Shown here one piece after another: positions 54,275 to 62,450 of a DNA stretch of 64,000 nt. Origin of the DNA: Bacteroides caecimuris (GTDB lineage: Bacteria; Bacteroidota; Bacteroidia; Bacteroidales; Bacteroidaceae). The translations under genes and the position numbers were made by a program. The stretch is taken from the NCBI RefSeq assembly GCF_001688725.2, contig NZ_CP015401.2:2108001-2172000 (forward strand), given 5' to 3'. The notes beneath the pieces are model-generated. The model did no database searches. It saw only the letters and a program-made list of their open reading frames with translations, and was not told the DNA's origin. How positions within the stretch are numbered: position 1 is the first letter of the stretch; each line of letters begins with the position of its first letter.

Positions 54275-54387
54275 ATACTGGTACTGAAAGTAATATCTTT
54301 CAAGATCTTCACTGCTATACATAATTATAGAAATTTGTTCGTGGTGAAGATAGAACTTTAAGTCAATAACCATTTTTGACTACTTAC
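54275..54387 (-). mobile_element. IS66-type relic: right end with first codons of tnpA
   Basis: Read leftward from GTAAGTAGTC (54,387) it matches the end and leader of the element at 38,549, and then encodes MYSSEDLERYYFQYQYITFL and a stop, close to the start of the TnpA-like protein at 38,482. The rest of the element is absent. It lies exactly between the conserved capsule genes and the variable cassette. Confidence 0.8.
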
Positions 54388-54420
54388 ATAAAATTCACTC
54401 ATTCCCAAATTAATTCCATG

Positions 54421-55833
54421 CTAATACGCATTCTTCTCCCCTACAATCACATTCACCACCGTCTTATAAATGATATATATATCAAGCAGCATTGTCCAAT
54501 GCTCCATATACCAAATATCAGCCTTCACACGTTCCTCCATCTGGGAAAGTTCCTTTGTTTCACCACGGAAACCATGCGTTTGAGCCCAACCTGTGACCCC
54601 GGGTTTTATAAAATGCCGCACCATATACTTATCAATCAAACGGGCATAAGTCTCCGTATGAGCCAACATATGAGGACGGGGACCAACTATTGACATATCG
54701 CCCTTAAAGACATTGATAAACTGGGGAAGTTCGTCAATATTAGAACGACGAAGGAAGTTTCCAAATTTTGTTTTACGGGGATCATCAGCCGTAGCCTGTT
54801 TGCTGTCGGCTTCATCGTTCACTCTCATCGAGCGGAATTTGTAACACACAAAATCCACACCGTTCAAACCGGTACGCATCTGCTTAAAGAATACAGGACC
54901 GGGAGAAGTCAACTTGATGATACTTCCAACGATGAGATAAACAAAAGGAAAAACTGTTACCAGAAAAAGACCGGAGAAAACAATATCGAACAGACGTTTC
55001 AAGATACGGTTCTCCATCTTACTCAAAGGCTCATAACGCAGATTCAATATAGGCATATTGCCAACCATACTGTGCCAGATACGATGGGGAAAACCTTTGC
55101 AGACATTGGGAACACCATGAAAATAAAGCAAGTGGTTCTCACAATAATTCATGATAGAGAAATTATAACGCCCCTCCTCCATCGACAGGGAGCAAAAAAC
55201 ATGCTTGATTCCCGGATGTGCAGACATAAAGTCTGAAAATCCGTCGGGATTACCCAGATAGGAACATTGCGAGGAAAGCTCCTCATTCGGGTTGATGTCA
55301 AAATAACCTACAACCTCATACAACGAGGATGCCAGGGAATTCTCCATCTCTTCATACAATACCTGCATGTTATTGCCACCTCCTATAAAGACGGCATAAC
55401 GACGGTGCTTGCCCTTAACACAATAAGCTATCATAAATTCACGGATGATAATGCGGTAAATGCTTAAAATGACAAAGAGGAAGGCAAAATAAGCGACAAA
55501 GAAGAACGGAGAATAGATAGAGATTCCACTGAAGGTCATGATACATGCCCAAAAGATGAAAAACGCTATTATATTCTTCAACACACGCAACACTAGTTGG
55601 TCGGGACGAATCCCACGACTGTCCCAGACCTTCCCGCGGGAGCCGGAACAGGCAAGATAACAGAGGGTCAACGAAGTCACCATCCAGGAAACCCGGCAGG
55701 AAAAAGGCAAAGAAACAAAGGCTTCTTCCCAAAAGAAAAGGAGCAAGAATAAAACCAGGTTCAGGATGATCAGATCTCCTAAAACTGCAATAAATTCTAT
55801 GAATTTATTGATTTGGCTAGTGGTTGATACCAT
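54421..55833 (-). CDS. undecaprenyl-phosphate sugar-phosphate transferase (WcaJ/WbaP type)
   Basis: A 470-residue polyprenyl-phosphate hexose-1-P transferase that starts capsule repeat-unit synthesis. The N-terminal half has four or five membrane helices and a Rossmann-like middle (YAVFIGGGNNMQVL, about residues 145-158). The C-terminal catalytic domain has KRLFDIVFSG, TSPGPVFFKQMRTG, YKFRSMR and RRSNIDELPQFINVFKGDMS with VGPRP. Gene order, after wzz and before the cassette, is typical of Bacteroides capsule loci. Confidence 0.92.
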   Translation of the reverse strand: MVSTTSQINKFIEFIAVLGDLIILNLVLFLLLFFWEEAFVSLPFSCRVSWMVTSLTLCYLACSGSRGKVWDSRGIRPDQLVLRVLKNIIAFFIFWACIMTFSGISIYSPFFFVAYFAFLFVILSIYRIIIREFMIAYCVKGKHRRYAVFIGGGNNMQVLYEEMENSLASSLYEVVGYFDINPNEELSSQCSYLGNPDGFSDFMSAHPGIKHVFCSLSMEEGRYNFSIMNYCENHLLYFHGVPNVCKGFPHRIWHSMVGNMPILNLRYEPLSKMENRILKRLFDIVFSGLFLVTVFPFVYLIVGSIIKLTSPGPVFFKQMRTGLNGVDFVCYKFRSMRVNDEADSKQATADDPRKTKFGNFLRRSNIDELPQFINVFKGDMSIVGPRPHMLAHTETYARLIDKYMVRHFIKPGVTGWAQTHGFRGETKELSQMEERVKADIWYMEHWTMLLDIYIIYKTVVNVIVGEKNAY

Positions 55834-55851
55834 ATCATATAAATATTGATT

Positions 55852-56982
55852 TTAGGCACATGCTTCTTTGAACTTATTCAGAAAATCTTTGCCGAATAAA
55901 TTCCAAGAGATAACAATACAAACTGATAGGAAAATAAAAGCTAAGACATATACCTTACGACTGGTTCCCGAAGGTTCCAAGGGGACCACAGCAGGCTCTA
56001 CGACAGCAAACACAGGCTTCTCTTCCTGAACCTTAGCCCTGGCAACCTGAAGCTGGCTGGCAACCTGGCTGTATACCTGGTAAGCAAGACTCATATCATT
56101 CTGCAAACGTTCCTGTTCGGTACGAACACTCTGCAAAATGATATTGTCATGAGAGTCCATATAGTCGGCGTACTTCTTTTGAGCGGCATAATATTCTTGT
56201 TGACGTTCTTTAAATAATTTCTCCAAATAGAGACAATCCTCTTTAAATTTGGAGGTACGATAGTCTATGATATATTCCTGCAACTTTTTTACCACAGAAT
56301 CAGCTACGACTGCAGCAACTTTAGAATCCTGAAAAGTTGCAGTAACGGAAGTCATTGAGGTTTTCTTATCCACAGAAGCAGTGATCTTTTCCTTTAGAGT
56401 TTCAATTTTTTCCGTTTCCTTCTTTGAAAGCTCAATTATACCCTGACTTGTTTTATCAAATGTAATTTCATCTTCCTCAGTAAACAAGGACTTTACTCCA
56501 CCAATTACCATGCCTGGAAGCCCGATTACATAACTCCACCAGGGAGAGGATTCTTCATCTAAATAAGTATTCAGTGTCATGACTTCATTCTTTGTTACCG
56601 GTATATCCATTGCAGAAAGTTCCAGTAGAAAAGGAGTGGAAGAGACAATATCAGCAGATAAGGAAGCATTCAAGGCATCGGTCCCATCTCCCATAGAAAC
56701 TCCACTGCCTAAAAACGATGCGGCTAAACCGGATAAACCACCACCTTTGTTGTTACCCATTTCCGGAGAAAGGGTAACTTCAACCGTATACTGCTTAGGG
56801 ATACTTATCGCAACAATAACACCTATAATTAGTCCGATACCGGCTGCCTTATAGATCTTCTTACGAATACCTATTACCTTACGAAGAAGATCCATCAAAT
56901 CGATTTCAAGTTCCTCATCCGTATGAATATCCTGTTGCTGCTTTATTTCCTTTTCAGATGCTTGTTCCATCAAAGTAGACAT
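55852..56982 (-). CDS. Wzz-like chain-length determinant protein
   Basis: A 376-residue inner-membrane protein with N-terminal helix (IYKAAGIGLIIGVIVAISIP, about residues 40-58), a large coiled-coil-rich periplasmic domain (about 190-320), and a C-terminal helix preceded by a Pro-rich VVEPAVVPLEPSGTSRK. No P-loop kinase domain is present, so it is a chain-length regulator without tyrosine kinase. It pairs with the Wza-like exporter 30 nt upstream. Confidence 0.9.
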   Translation of the reverse strand: MSTLMEQASEKEIKQQQDIHTDEELEIDLMDLLRKVIGIRKKIYKAAGIGLIIGVIVAISIPKQYTVEVTLSPEMGNNKGGGLSGLAASFLGSGVSMGDGTDALNASLSADIVSSTPFLLELSAMDIPVTKNEVMTLNTYLDEESSPWWSYVIGLPGMVIGGVKSLFTEEDEITFDKTSQGIIELSKKETEKIETLKEKITASVDKKTSMTSVTATFQDSKVAAVVADSVVKKLQEYIIDYRTSKFKEDCLYLEKLFKERQQEYYAAQKKYADYMDSHDNIILQSVRTEQERLQNDMSLAYQVYSQVASQLQVARAKVQEEKPVFAVVEPAVVPLEPSGTSRKVYVLAFIFLSVCIVISWNLFGKDFLNKFKEACA

Positions 56983-57012
56983 AAAATAAATAAAGGTATT
57001 ATAAAGTATTCG

Positions 57013-59427
57013 TTATTTCTTGATTAAATTGGCAAGAGAGGCAATCATCATACCCAAAGAGCTGAAAGAAGTGGCGTATCCCAGGATTTCACCCATATTA
57101 GTACGCTTCTTCGATCTGCTGGGAACGATAATCTCACAACCGGGCTCGATTTGTTTCTTACCGCTACCCTTGACCTTAGTCACCTGACCATTCATGTAAA
57201 CGATGAACTTCTTGCTCTTCTTTGCATTGTCAGCATAACCACCAGCCTGATTCAAATAATAATCAATATGCTTACCAGATATATAAGAAACTGTGTTAGG
57301 AACCATCACAGCACCATTGATCTTAACCGTATTGGTACTTTTGGGAATAAAAACAACATCACCCTCACGCAAGACAATATCAGCCGTGCTACCCGGATTA
57401 GCCAAAGCTTTCTCCAAGTCAATACCCACCGTAAAATGGTTTTCCACATGAATATCCAAAGAATCCATCATAGCCTCACCCAACTGACGGCTCATCAAGC
57501 GGAGCACATCTTCCATACGTTTCTTCTCACCCTCAGTGGCGACACGCGTCAACTTGGCACCGCGCAGGTAAGCGTTTTTGGTGGAACCGCCGGCTTTACG
57601 GATCAAATCGGAAAGACGTTCCGTACGGCTGGTCATGGCGTAGGAGCCTTCGAACAGGATTTCACCTTCAACGGCTACATTCTGTTGGGCCTGATAGCCC
57701 GGGCTGCGGCGAACATAAACCTCATCGTACGGTTGAAGCACAAAACCCGGTGTACCATCGACGACAAAGCCTTCTTTCAGGGAGAATGTGTACGTCCGGC
57801 CGATAGTATCGTTATCCGCTGTACTATGGGGATTCCTGATTCTGCGAGAGACATCCACACGGACTACAGAAGCGGCTTCACGCAGCCCTCCCGCCTGAAT
57901 GATCAGGTCTTCAAGCGTCATGTTGTCAGCGTACGGATAGGAAGCAGGTTTTGCCACTTCGCCATGGATGACAACATCCCCCCTGTCTTCCAGATCATGG
58001 ATGCTCGGAATATAAAGAATGTCGTTTTTCGTCAGGATAATGTTTTGGGAAGTGCCATCCATGATGGCTTTAATGTCAACAGGGACAACTTCAGTAGTGA
58101 GGTCCTCACGCTGGCGATAAAGGACGGCACGGTTCAGGAAAGCATCACCCGTCAAGCCTTGGGCTTCATTCACCAGTTCGCGGACCGTATTCAGTCTGCC
58201 GTTGAGCTGGTAGATGCCGGGACGGTAAACGGCACCACGGATTTCAAGCTTATTGGTGAAGCGGTTGAGGATGGCCTCGGCGGTCACGACATCACCATTC
58301 CGCATTTTATAGACACTATAGTCAAGGTCCTTGACCGTGTTCACTTCATACTCCTGCCCGTTTTGGCGTACCACGCGCAAAGAACGGGTGTAGGCGTCGG
58401 CGTCAAAGCCACCGGCGTAACCGATAAGGGTGGACAGGTTCTCGTCCTTCTTCATCTCGAAACGCATCGGGCGTTTCACTTTCCCGTCGATCTTGACCAG
58501 GACCTCATAGGCGGGAACAATCACCACATCGCCTTCCTGAAGGCGGATGTCATCCTGGATGTTGCCTTTCATGATGAACTGGTAGACGTCGATCGTGGCG
58601 ATGTTTTTGCCGTTACGTACCAATTGGACATTGCGGAGACTGCCTATCTCACTCACACCTCCCGCACGGTAAAGCGCATGGAAGACAGTAGAGAAGGAAG
58701 AAAGGGAGTAAGTGCCAGGCTGGACCACTTCACCCATCACATTGATCTGGATAGTACGGATGCCGCCCAAAGTCAGACGGATGTCGGAAGTGGGGTCGTC
58801 CGTATTATCAAGACCATTATATATCTTGTTTAATGTTCGCTTGAGATAGTCATTGGCTTCAGCAATAGTCATACCGTTCAGATTAACGGGACCGATTTTC
58901 TGGATGTTGATCGTACCGTCAGGGGAGATCTGTTGGCGGATCGTGTTCTGGCTCGCTCCCCAGATGTCGATGATCACTTCATCACCCGGACCCAGGCGGT
59001 AATTTAAAGGGGTGGCGATGTTGACACTGGGTTCAAAAGTCAGGTTACGGGTATTGAAGATGTTGCGTCCGAAAACCTGGTTGCTACGGGCAAGGTCTTC
59101 AGTACCAGGACGGTCTTCCAGTATATCGGAAGTGTTCTCGTCCATCTCTTCACGAAGGCGTGATTCATTGACATCCGTACCGGCAGCGTTGGAGGCATTG
59201 ACATTGTTCTGTTGCTCATAGAGCTGCTTCACACGCATGGCCTGTTCCTTGGTCACGCCTTTGCGTGCCAGTTCGGAGGCGAGTTGCTTTTGTTCTTTTC
59301 CCTGCTTGATCCCCTCTTTGACATACTCCAATACCTGGGAGTCGCTCATGGTTTGAGCCATCAAAGGAGAGAAAACTCCCAACAGCAGAATAAATAAAAA
59401 TACGTTAAAGTTTTTTTGTGTCGTCAT
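57013..59427 (-). CDS. Wza-like polysaccharide export protein with SLBB domains
   Basis: An 804-residue outer-membrane export protein. Signal peptide MTTQKNFNVFLFILLLGVFSPLMAQ; then a region with helix-turn patterns (MSDSQVLEYVKEGIKQGKEQ), the polysaccharide-export domain ATPLNYRLGPGDEVIIDIWG (about residues 138-157), and at least five SLBB beta-grasp repeats (e.g. VVQPGTYSLSSFSTVFHALY, GAVYRPGIYQLNGRLNTVRE, GEVAKPASYPYADNMTLEDL). It ends with a short hydrophobic helix. Its start overlaps the upxY end by 23 nt, so the two are coupled. Confidence 0.93.
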   Translation of the reverse strand: MTTQKNFNVFLFILLLGVFSPLMAQTMSDSQVLEYVKEGIKQGKEQKQLASELARKGVTKEQAMRVKQLYEQQNNVNASNAAGTDVNESRLREEMDENTSDILEDRPGTEDLARSNQVFGRNIFNTRNLTFEPSVNIATPLNYRLGPGDEVIIDIWGASQNTIRQQISPDGTINIQKIGPVNLNGMTIAEANDYLKRTLNKIYNGLDNTDDPTSDIRLTLGGIRTIQINVMGEVVQPGTYSLSSFSTVFHALYRAGGVSEIGSLRNVQLVRNGKNIATIDVYQFIMKGNIQDDIRLQEGDVVIVPAYEVLVKIDGKVKRPMRFEMKKDENLSTLIGYAGGFDADAYTRSLRVVRQNGQEYEVNTVKDLDYSVYKMRNGDVVTAEAILNRFTNKLEIRGAVYRPGIYQLNGRLNTVRELVNEAQGLTGDAFLNRAVLYRQREDLTTEVVPVDIKAIMDGTSQNIILTKNDILYIPSIHDLEDRGDVVIHGEVAKPASYPYADNMTLEDLIIQAGGLREAASVVRVDVSRRIRNPHSTADNDTIGRTYTFSLKEGFVVDGTPGFVLQPYDEVYVRRSPGYQAQQNVAVEGEILFEGSYAMTSRTERLSDLIRKAGGSTKNAYLRGAKLTRVATEGEKKRMEDVLRLMSRQLGEAMMDSLDIHVENHFTVGIDLEKALANPGSTADIVLREGDVVFIPKSTNTVKINGAVMVPNTVSYISGKHIDYYLNQAGGYADNAKKSKKFIVYMNGQVTKVKGSGKKQIEPGCEIIVPSRSKKRTNMGEILGYATSFSSLGMMIASLANLIKK

Positions 59428-60001
59428 TACTAATCTTTATGGGTTCTACATAACCGATTGGCATATCTACACAAGCACAGCCAAGCATATTTAAACGAAC
59501 GGCAATCTTACTCTTCCCCCCGACGGTCACGAGTTCGCCGACAAGACCGCTCAAAGGGCCTTTGATCACACGGACTTTCTCGCCACGCGCCAATGGAGTG
59601 TCATTCATACAGACTGCTTCTTCGGAATAATCGAGCATGAAACGGAAACGGGCCATCTGCTCGTCAGGAATAACGGCAGGAGAGCTTTCACCACGCATCA
59701 CCATATAACGGCTGACAGTGGAGAAGCTAAGGACTTCCATACGCTCCTTGGGAGTGACATGGACAAAAACCATCATGGGAAGCAAGACGGTGTCAACCAC
59801 CTTCCGACGGTCGCTCCATTGATGGATCTGCTGCTGGACGGGAACAAAAGAATCAATTCCCATCTTAGACAAACGCTCGGCAACCTTCTTCTCGTGATGC
59901 ATACGAACGAGTGCCACATACCAGCGTTTTGAGTGTGCTACGCCTTCCCCTGTCCCACTTATAGGCCCGGCATTTACGGATTTTGATTTATTTAAAATCA
60001 T
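59405..60001 (-). CDS. UpxY-family transcription antiterminator (NusG-like)
   Basis: A 198-residue specialised NusG paralogue that lets RNA polymerase read through the long capsule operon by acting on its 5' leader. The NGN domain is visible from RWYVALVRMHHEKKVAERLSK to about residue 125, and the KOW motif is EKVRVIKGPLSGLVGELV (about residues 148-165). It is the first gene of the operon, 22 nt from the inner edge of an inverted repeat. No UpxZ-type partner gene follows, unlike many B. fragilis loci. Confidence 0.92.
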   Translation of the reverse strand: MILNKSKSVNAGPISGTGEGVAHSKRWYVALVRMHHEKKVAERLSKMGIDSFVPVQQQIHQWSDRRKVVDTVLLPMMVFVHVTPKERMEVLSFSTVSRYMVMRGESSPAVIPDEQMARFRFMLDYSEEAVCMNDTPLARGEKVRVIKGPLSGLVGELVTVGGKSKIAVRLNMLGCACVDMPIGYVEPIKISNDDTKKL

Positions 60002-60023
60002 ATTTTTTACCCCATGTGATTCC

Positions 60024-60314
60024 GTTACTTCTTAGGTAACGGATAATACATACACAAAACGTATACTATGATGAGAATAGAAATCACGCACATGACAAAG
60101 GCGTAGAATATGGAAAGGCCTAATACTCAATAGGGGAAATCTAGAGATCAGGCAATAAAAAGTATAGAGCATGGAAATGAGTTTATTTCATGTTCGGATA
60201 GTTTTTTGCTCTATGTTTCAGATAAAACGAAAAAAAGTGGAGGAATATTTGCTTTCTATTTGTGTTTTTGTCTATCTTTGCGTCAAATTTAAGTTCCGTT
60301 ACCTAAGAAGTAAC
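60024..60314. promoter_or_regulatory. invertible promoter segment flanked by 20-bp inverted repeats
   Basis: GTTACTTCTTAGGTAACGGA at 60,024-60,043 is repeated exactly inverted at 60,295-60,314, enclosing 251 bp. Each repeat has the form GTTAC-N7-GTAAC, the layout of tyrosine recombinase binding arms around a 7-bp crossover. The only consensus promoter inside points rightward, away from upxY. A tyrosine recombinase gene begins 22 nt beyond the right repeat. Inversion would put the -7 box at 60,065-60,058 facing upxY. Confidence 0.88.
60248..60280 (+). promoter_or_regulatory. capsule promoter in OFF orientation
   Basis: -33 TTTG (60,248-60,251), a 21-nt spacer and -7 TATCTTTG (60,273-60,280). 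Transcription would start near 60,287 and run rightward into the 3' end of the recombinase gene as antisense. No matching promoter faces upxY in the segment. Confidence 0.85.
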
Positions 60315-60336
60315 ACACACATTTTAATTCTGATTA

Positions 60337-61311
60337 TTAGCATTTTACAGTTTTTACGCTGCCTGCACAACAGTTTCTTACGTAAGATAAATTCCCTTTA
60401 TTTACTTCTGTACGTTCTTTAAGCCCGAAACCTTTCAAGTAGATTTGGGTAGTTTTTATTGATTTGTGACCCAATGATTCACTAATCATTTCAATGGATA
60501 CTCCCCGATACTTCGCAGTCGTTGCCCAAGAATGGCGCAGCGTATAGGAAGTGACGGGAGATTGCAAATGTAATGCTCTTGCCAAGTCCTTCAGAGAATT
60601 ATTAAATCGACGGAGAGCGGACTGATATTCACGATACGCCCTTTCGTCTCGCCGCTGTTTATCCCCACGAAGAATATCGAACAGATAATCCGGACAGTCA
60701 GGATGAGAAGTTTCCTTGCTACGAAGCTGATTAATTATTTCCTTTGCAGTATTCAGCACTTCCACACTCATCGGGGTTTTGGTTTTGATACGATTGTATC
60801 GCAACACATTCTGATCGAGTGCCGATTTCTCCAAATGAGCTAAATCTGCAAACGACATCCCGCAAAACTGAAACATTAAGGCGGCAATGGCCTGCGTACG
60901 ACGTAAACGTTCCGATTGGGGATCTTCATACAGAAGTTTATACAACTCTGAAACGGACAACGCTTTCTTCTGACAGACATCGACTCCCGTATACACATCA
61001 TGAAACAATCGGGGAACATAAGGAGCACTGCCCGCTTCCACACCCTGATTGTAAATGCTGCGAAGCATACGCATATACGTAGAAATCGTATTAGGCTTCA
61101 AACCACAACCGTAAAGATACTGACCGTAACGTCGTAAACGCTCGCGGGTGATCTGCCTGAACGACACATTAGACGTGCCGCAAAATTTGCTGAAAGAAAA
61201 GATGGCATTTTTGTAAACATGCGCCGTAGAATAACGACCCTCCTTACGTAAACGATTGATGTAGTTCTCGCCACATCGGCTAAATCCATTTTTATTCATT
61301 ATTTGCATCAC
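60337..61311 (-). CDS. tyrosine recombinase of the capsule promoter
   Basis: A 324-residue site-specific integrase of the phage_int_SAM_5-like Bacteroidetes type. The N-terminal SAM-like core-binding domain covers about residues 12-100. In the catalytic domain are the Lys region NRIKTKTPMSV, the YTLRHSWATTA box with Arg, LGHKSIKTTQIYL with His and the nucleophile Tyr. The first catalytic Arg region reads FCGMSFADLAHL, so Arg is not in its usual place. Adjacent position suggests it inverts the 60,024-60,314 segment. ATG codons at 61,311, 61,308 and 61,299 are all possible starts. Confidence 0.88.
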   Translation of the reverse strand: MMQIMNKNGFSRCGENYINRLRKEGRYSTAHVYKNAIFSFSKFCGTSNVSFRQITRERLRRYGQYLYGCGLKPNTISTYMRMLRSIYNQGVEAGSAPYVPRLFHDVYTGVDVCQKKALSVSELYKLLYEDPQSERLRRTQAIAALMFQFCGMSFADLAHLEKSALDQNVLRYNRIKTKTPMSVEVLNTAKEIINQLRSKETSHPDCPDYLFDILRGDKQRRDERAYREYQSALRRFNNSLKDLARALHLQSPVTSYTLRHSWATTAKYRGVSIEMISESLGHKSIKTTQIYLKGFGLKERTEVNKGNLSYVRNCCAGSVKTVKC

Positions 61312-61336
61312 TGGTTATTTTATATATATACTATTT

Positions 61337-61386
61337 GGCAAGCGGCAAAAAAAACAAATCTTTTTGCACCTTTAATGCCACTTGCC
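61337..61386. repeat. inverted repeat upstream of the recombinase gene
   Basis: GGCAAGCGGCA (61,337-61,347) and TGCCACTTGCC (61,376-61,386), one mismatch, 28-nt loop. It lies where the recombinase promoter is expected and may be an operator or a leader stem. Confidence 0.5.
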
Positions 61387-61439
61387 GAACACGTATCTTT
61401 TAATTAACAATTTTTAATAACAGCTAGAATTAATTAATC

Positions 61440-61850
61440 ATGAAAAGAAAAAAAGCTGAAAAAGAGAGTAAAAACAACAAAGTAAAAAGAAACACTCAAA
61501 CAAGAAAAAGAGGCTCCAGAATACAGCACAAGGAGGAAATCATCAGCGAAGAAGAAATGGAAAGAAGAAATGGAATCAGCGGAGACACGATACTTTATCT
61601 CACGATGTTTCTGAAGCTCTTTTTTTATGGTTTTTTCTTTTGTCAAAAGCCCAGAAAATTGATCTCTTTAGCTCTATTCATCCACCGGCAAGAAATATTG
61701 TACATCCGTAAGCGTGGAGGATATAAACTAATGGAATTCAGTAGTATACACACAGAACTGGCAGCCTTGAAAAAAACTGTAGAAAAACAGTGTGAAGAAG
61801 AAATAATGGAGAAAAGAAAAAAGGCTGAAAAATTCAAAAGCAGGTACTGA
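61440..61850 (+). CDS. hypothetical lysine/glutamate-rich protein, doubtful
   Basis: A 136-codon frame opening MKRKKAEKESKNNKVKRNTQ, with one hydrophobic stretch (about residues 48-70) and a charged helical tail (LAALKKTVEKQCEEEIMEKR). No family is recognised. The coding bias is weak and A-rich DNA easily yields such frames; a shorter product from the ATG at 61,731 (MEFSSIHTELAAL) is an alternative. It lies between the recombinase and DUF2693-like genes, where Bacteroides capsule loci often hold small unknown genes. Confidence 0.35.
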   Translation: MKRKKAEKESKNNKVKRNTQTRKRGSRIQHKEEIISEEEMERRNGISGDTILYLTMFLKLFFYGFFFCQKPRKLISLALFIHRQEILYIRKRGGYKLMEFSSIHTELAALKKTVEKQCEEEIMEKRKKAEKFKSRY

Positions 61851-61939
61851 TAAAACATTAATTGTATAGGTGAAATGTAAGACCTATTTTTGACACCGTT
61901 TTCAGTCGACTAGAAACAGGATGATTTTCTCGGAAAAAG

Positions 61940-62014
61940 AGTGACGGCATTATAATGAAATAGCGTCACTATAATAGAAAAAGAGTGACGCTATTTCATT
62001 ATAATGCCGTCACT
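61940..62014. repeat. perfect 31-bp inverted repeat with 13-nt loop
   Basis: The arm 61,940-61,970 is exactly complementary to 61,984-62,014. Each arm is itself bounded by AGTGACG and CGTCACT, so the heptamer occurs four times. It is intergenic, 68 bp before the DUF2693-like gene, and no U-run follows, so it is not a simple terminator. Confidence 0.9.
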
Positions 62015-62081
62015 ATCTTCAACGAGAATTTTATGACTTATAATTATCCAAATCATTTAAAATTTAAACAAAAAAAAGAAC

Positions 62082-62426
62082 ATGAGAAAAAAAATGGAGA
62101 AAAGCAAGTTGGCAATTTGCAAATTAGTGTGGAAAAAACGTATTGCCGCTGAAAAAAGCATTTCAGAAAAATGCGCAGATAGAATCGTACAAGAATGCAT
62201 CAAGCTAATAGAGCACATGCTGTACGGAAATGTTATCATCGCTTTCTACAAGCAAGATGGAACATTCTGCTTAGAGAAAGGGACACTGGTAGGATACGAA
62301 AAATTCTTTCATAAAGAATTCAAAATTACAGTAAAGCAAGAGTCTGTCATCTATTGGAGTGAGGAACATAAAGGATGGAGAAGATTCATGATCGGAAACC
62401 TGATGGAATGGAAAGCTATCGTATAA
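62082..62426 (+). CDS. small protein with DUF2693-like (SH3-type) C-terminal domain
   Basis: A 114-residue protein with a basic helical N-terminus (residues 1-45) and a beta-rich C-terminal domain reading GNVIIAFYKQDGTFCLEKGT ... QESVIYWSEEHKGWRRFMIG. The pattern of polar loop, KxDGT and a final RxFxxxNL segment resembles DUF2693 proteins found in Bacteroides capsule and mobile regions. Function unknown; possibly nucleic-acid related. It lies 24 nt before the DUF4373 gene and is probably co-transcribed with it. Confidence 0.55.
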   Translation: MRKKMEKSKLAICKLVWKKRIAAEKSISEKCADRIVQECIKLIEHMLYGNVIIAFYKQDGTFCLEKGTLVGYEKFFHKEFKITVKQESVIYWSEEHKGWRRFMIGNLMEWKAIV

Positions 62427-62450
62427 TTGAAAATAAAAAAATACTGAAAA

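Noticed and set aside
52726..54312. Longer flippase form starting at 54,312
   Set aside because: Its first 18 codons are read from IS66-type relic DNA in another frame; the ATG at 54,258 gives the family-typical start.
57151..58833. A 560-codon open frame antisense to the Wza-like exporter gene
   Set aside because: The opposite strand encodes a clear SLBB exporter with signal peptide; the antisense protein has no recognisable domain and reflects codon bias of the real gene.
61940..62014. Transcription terminator for the 61,440-61,850 frame
   Set aside because: A 31-bp perfect stem without a following U-run is not a normal intrinsic terminator, so it is reported as an unexplained repeat.
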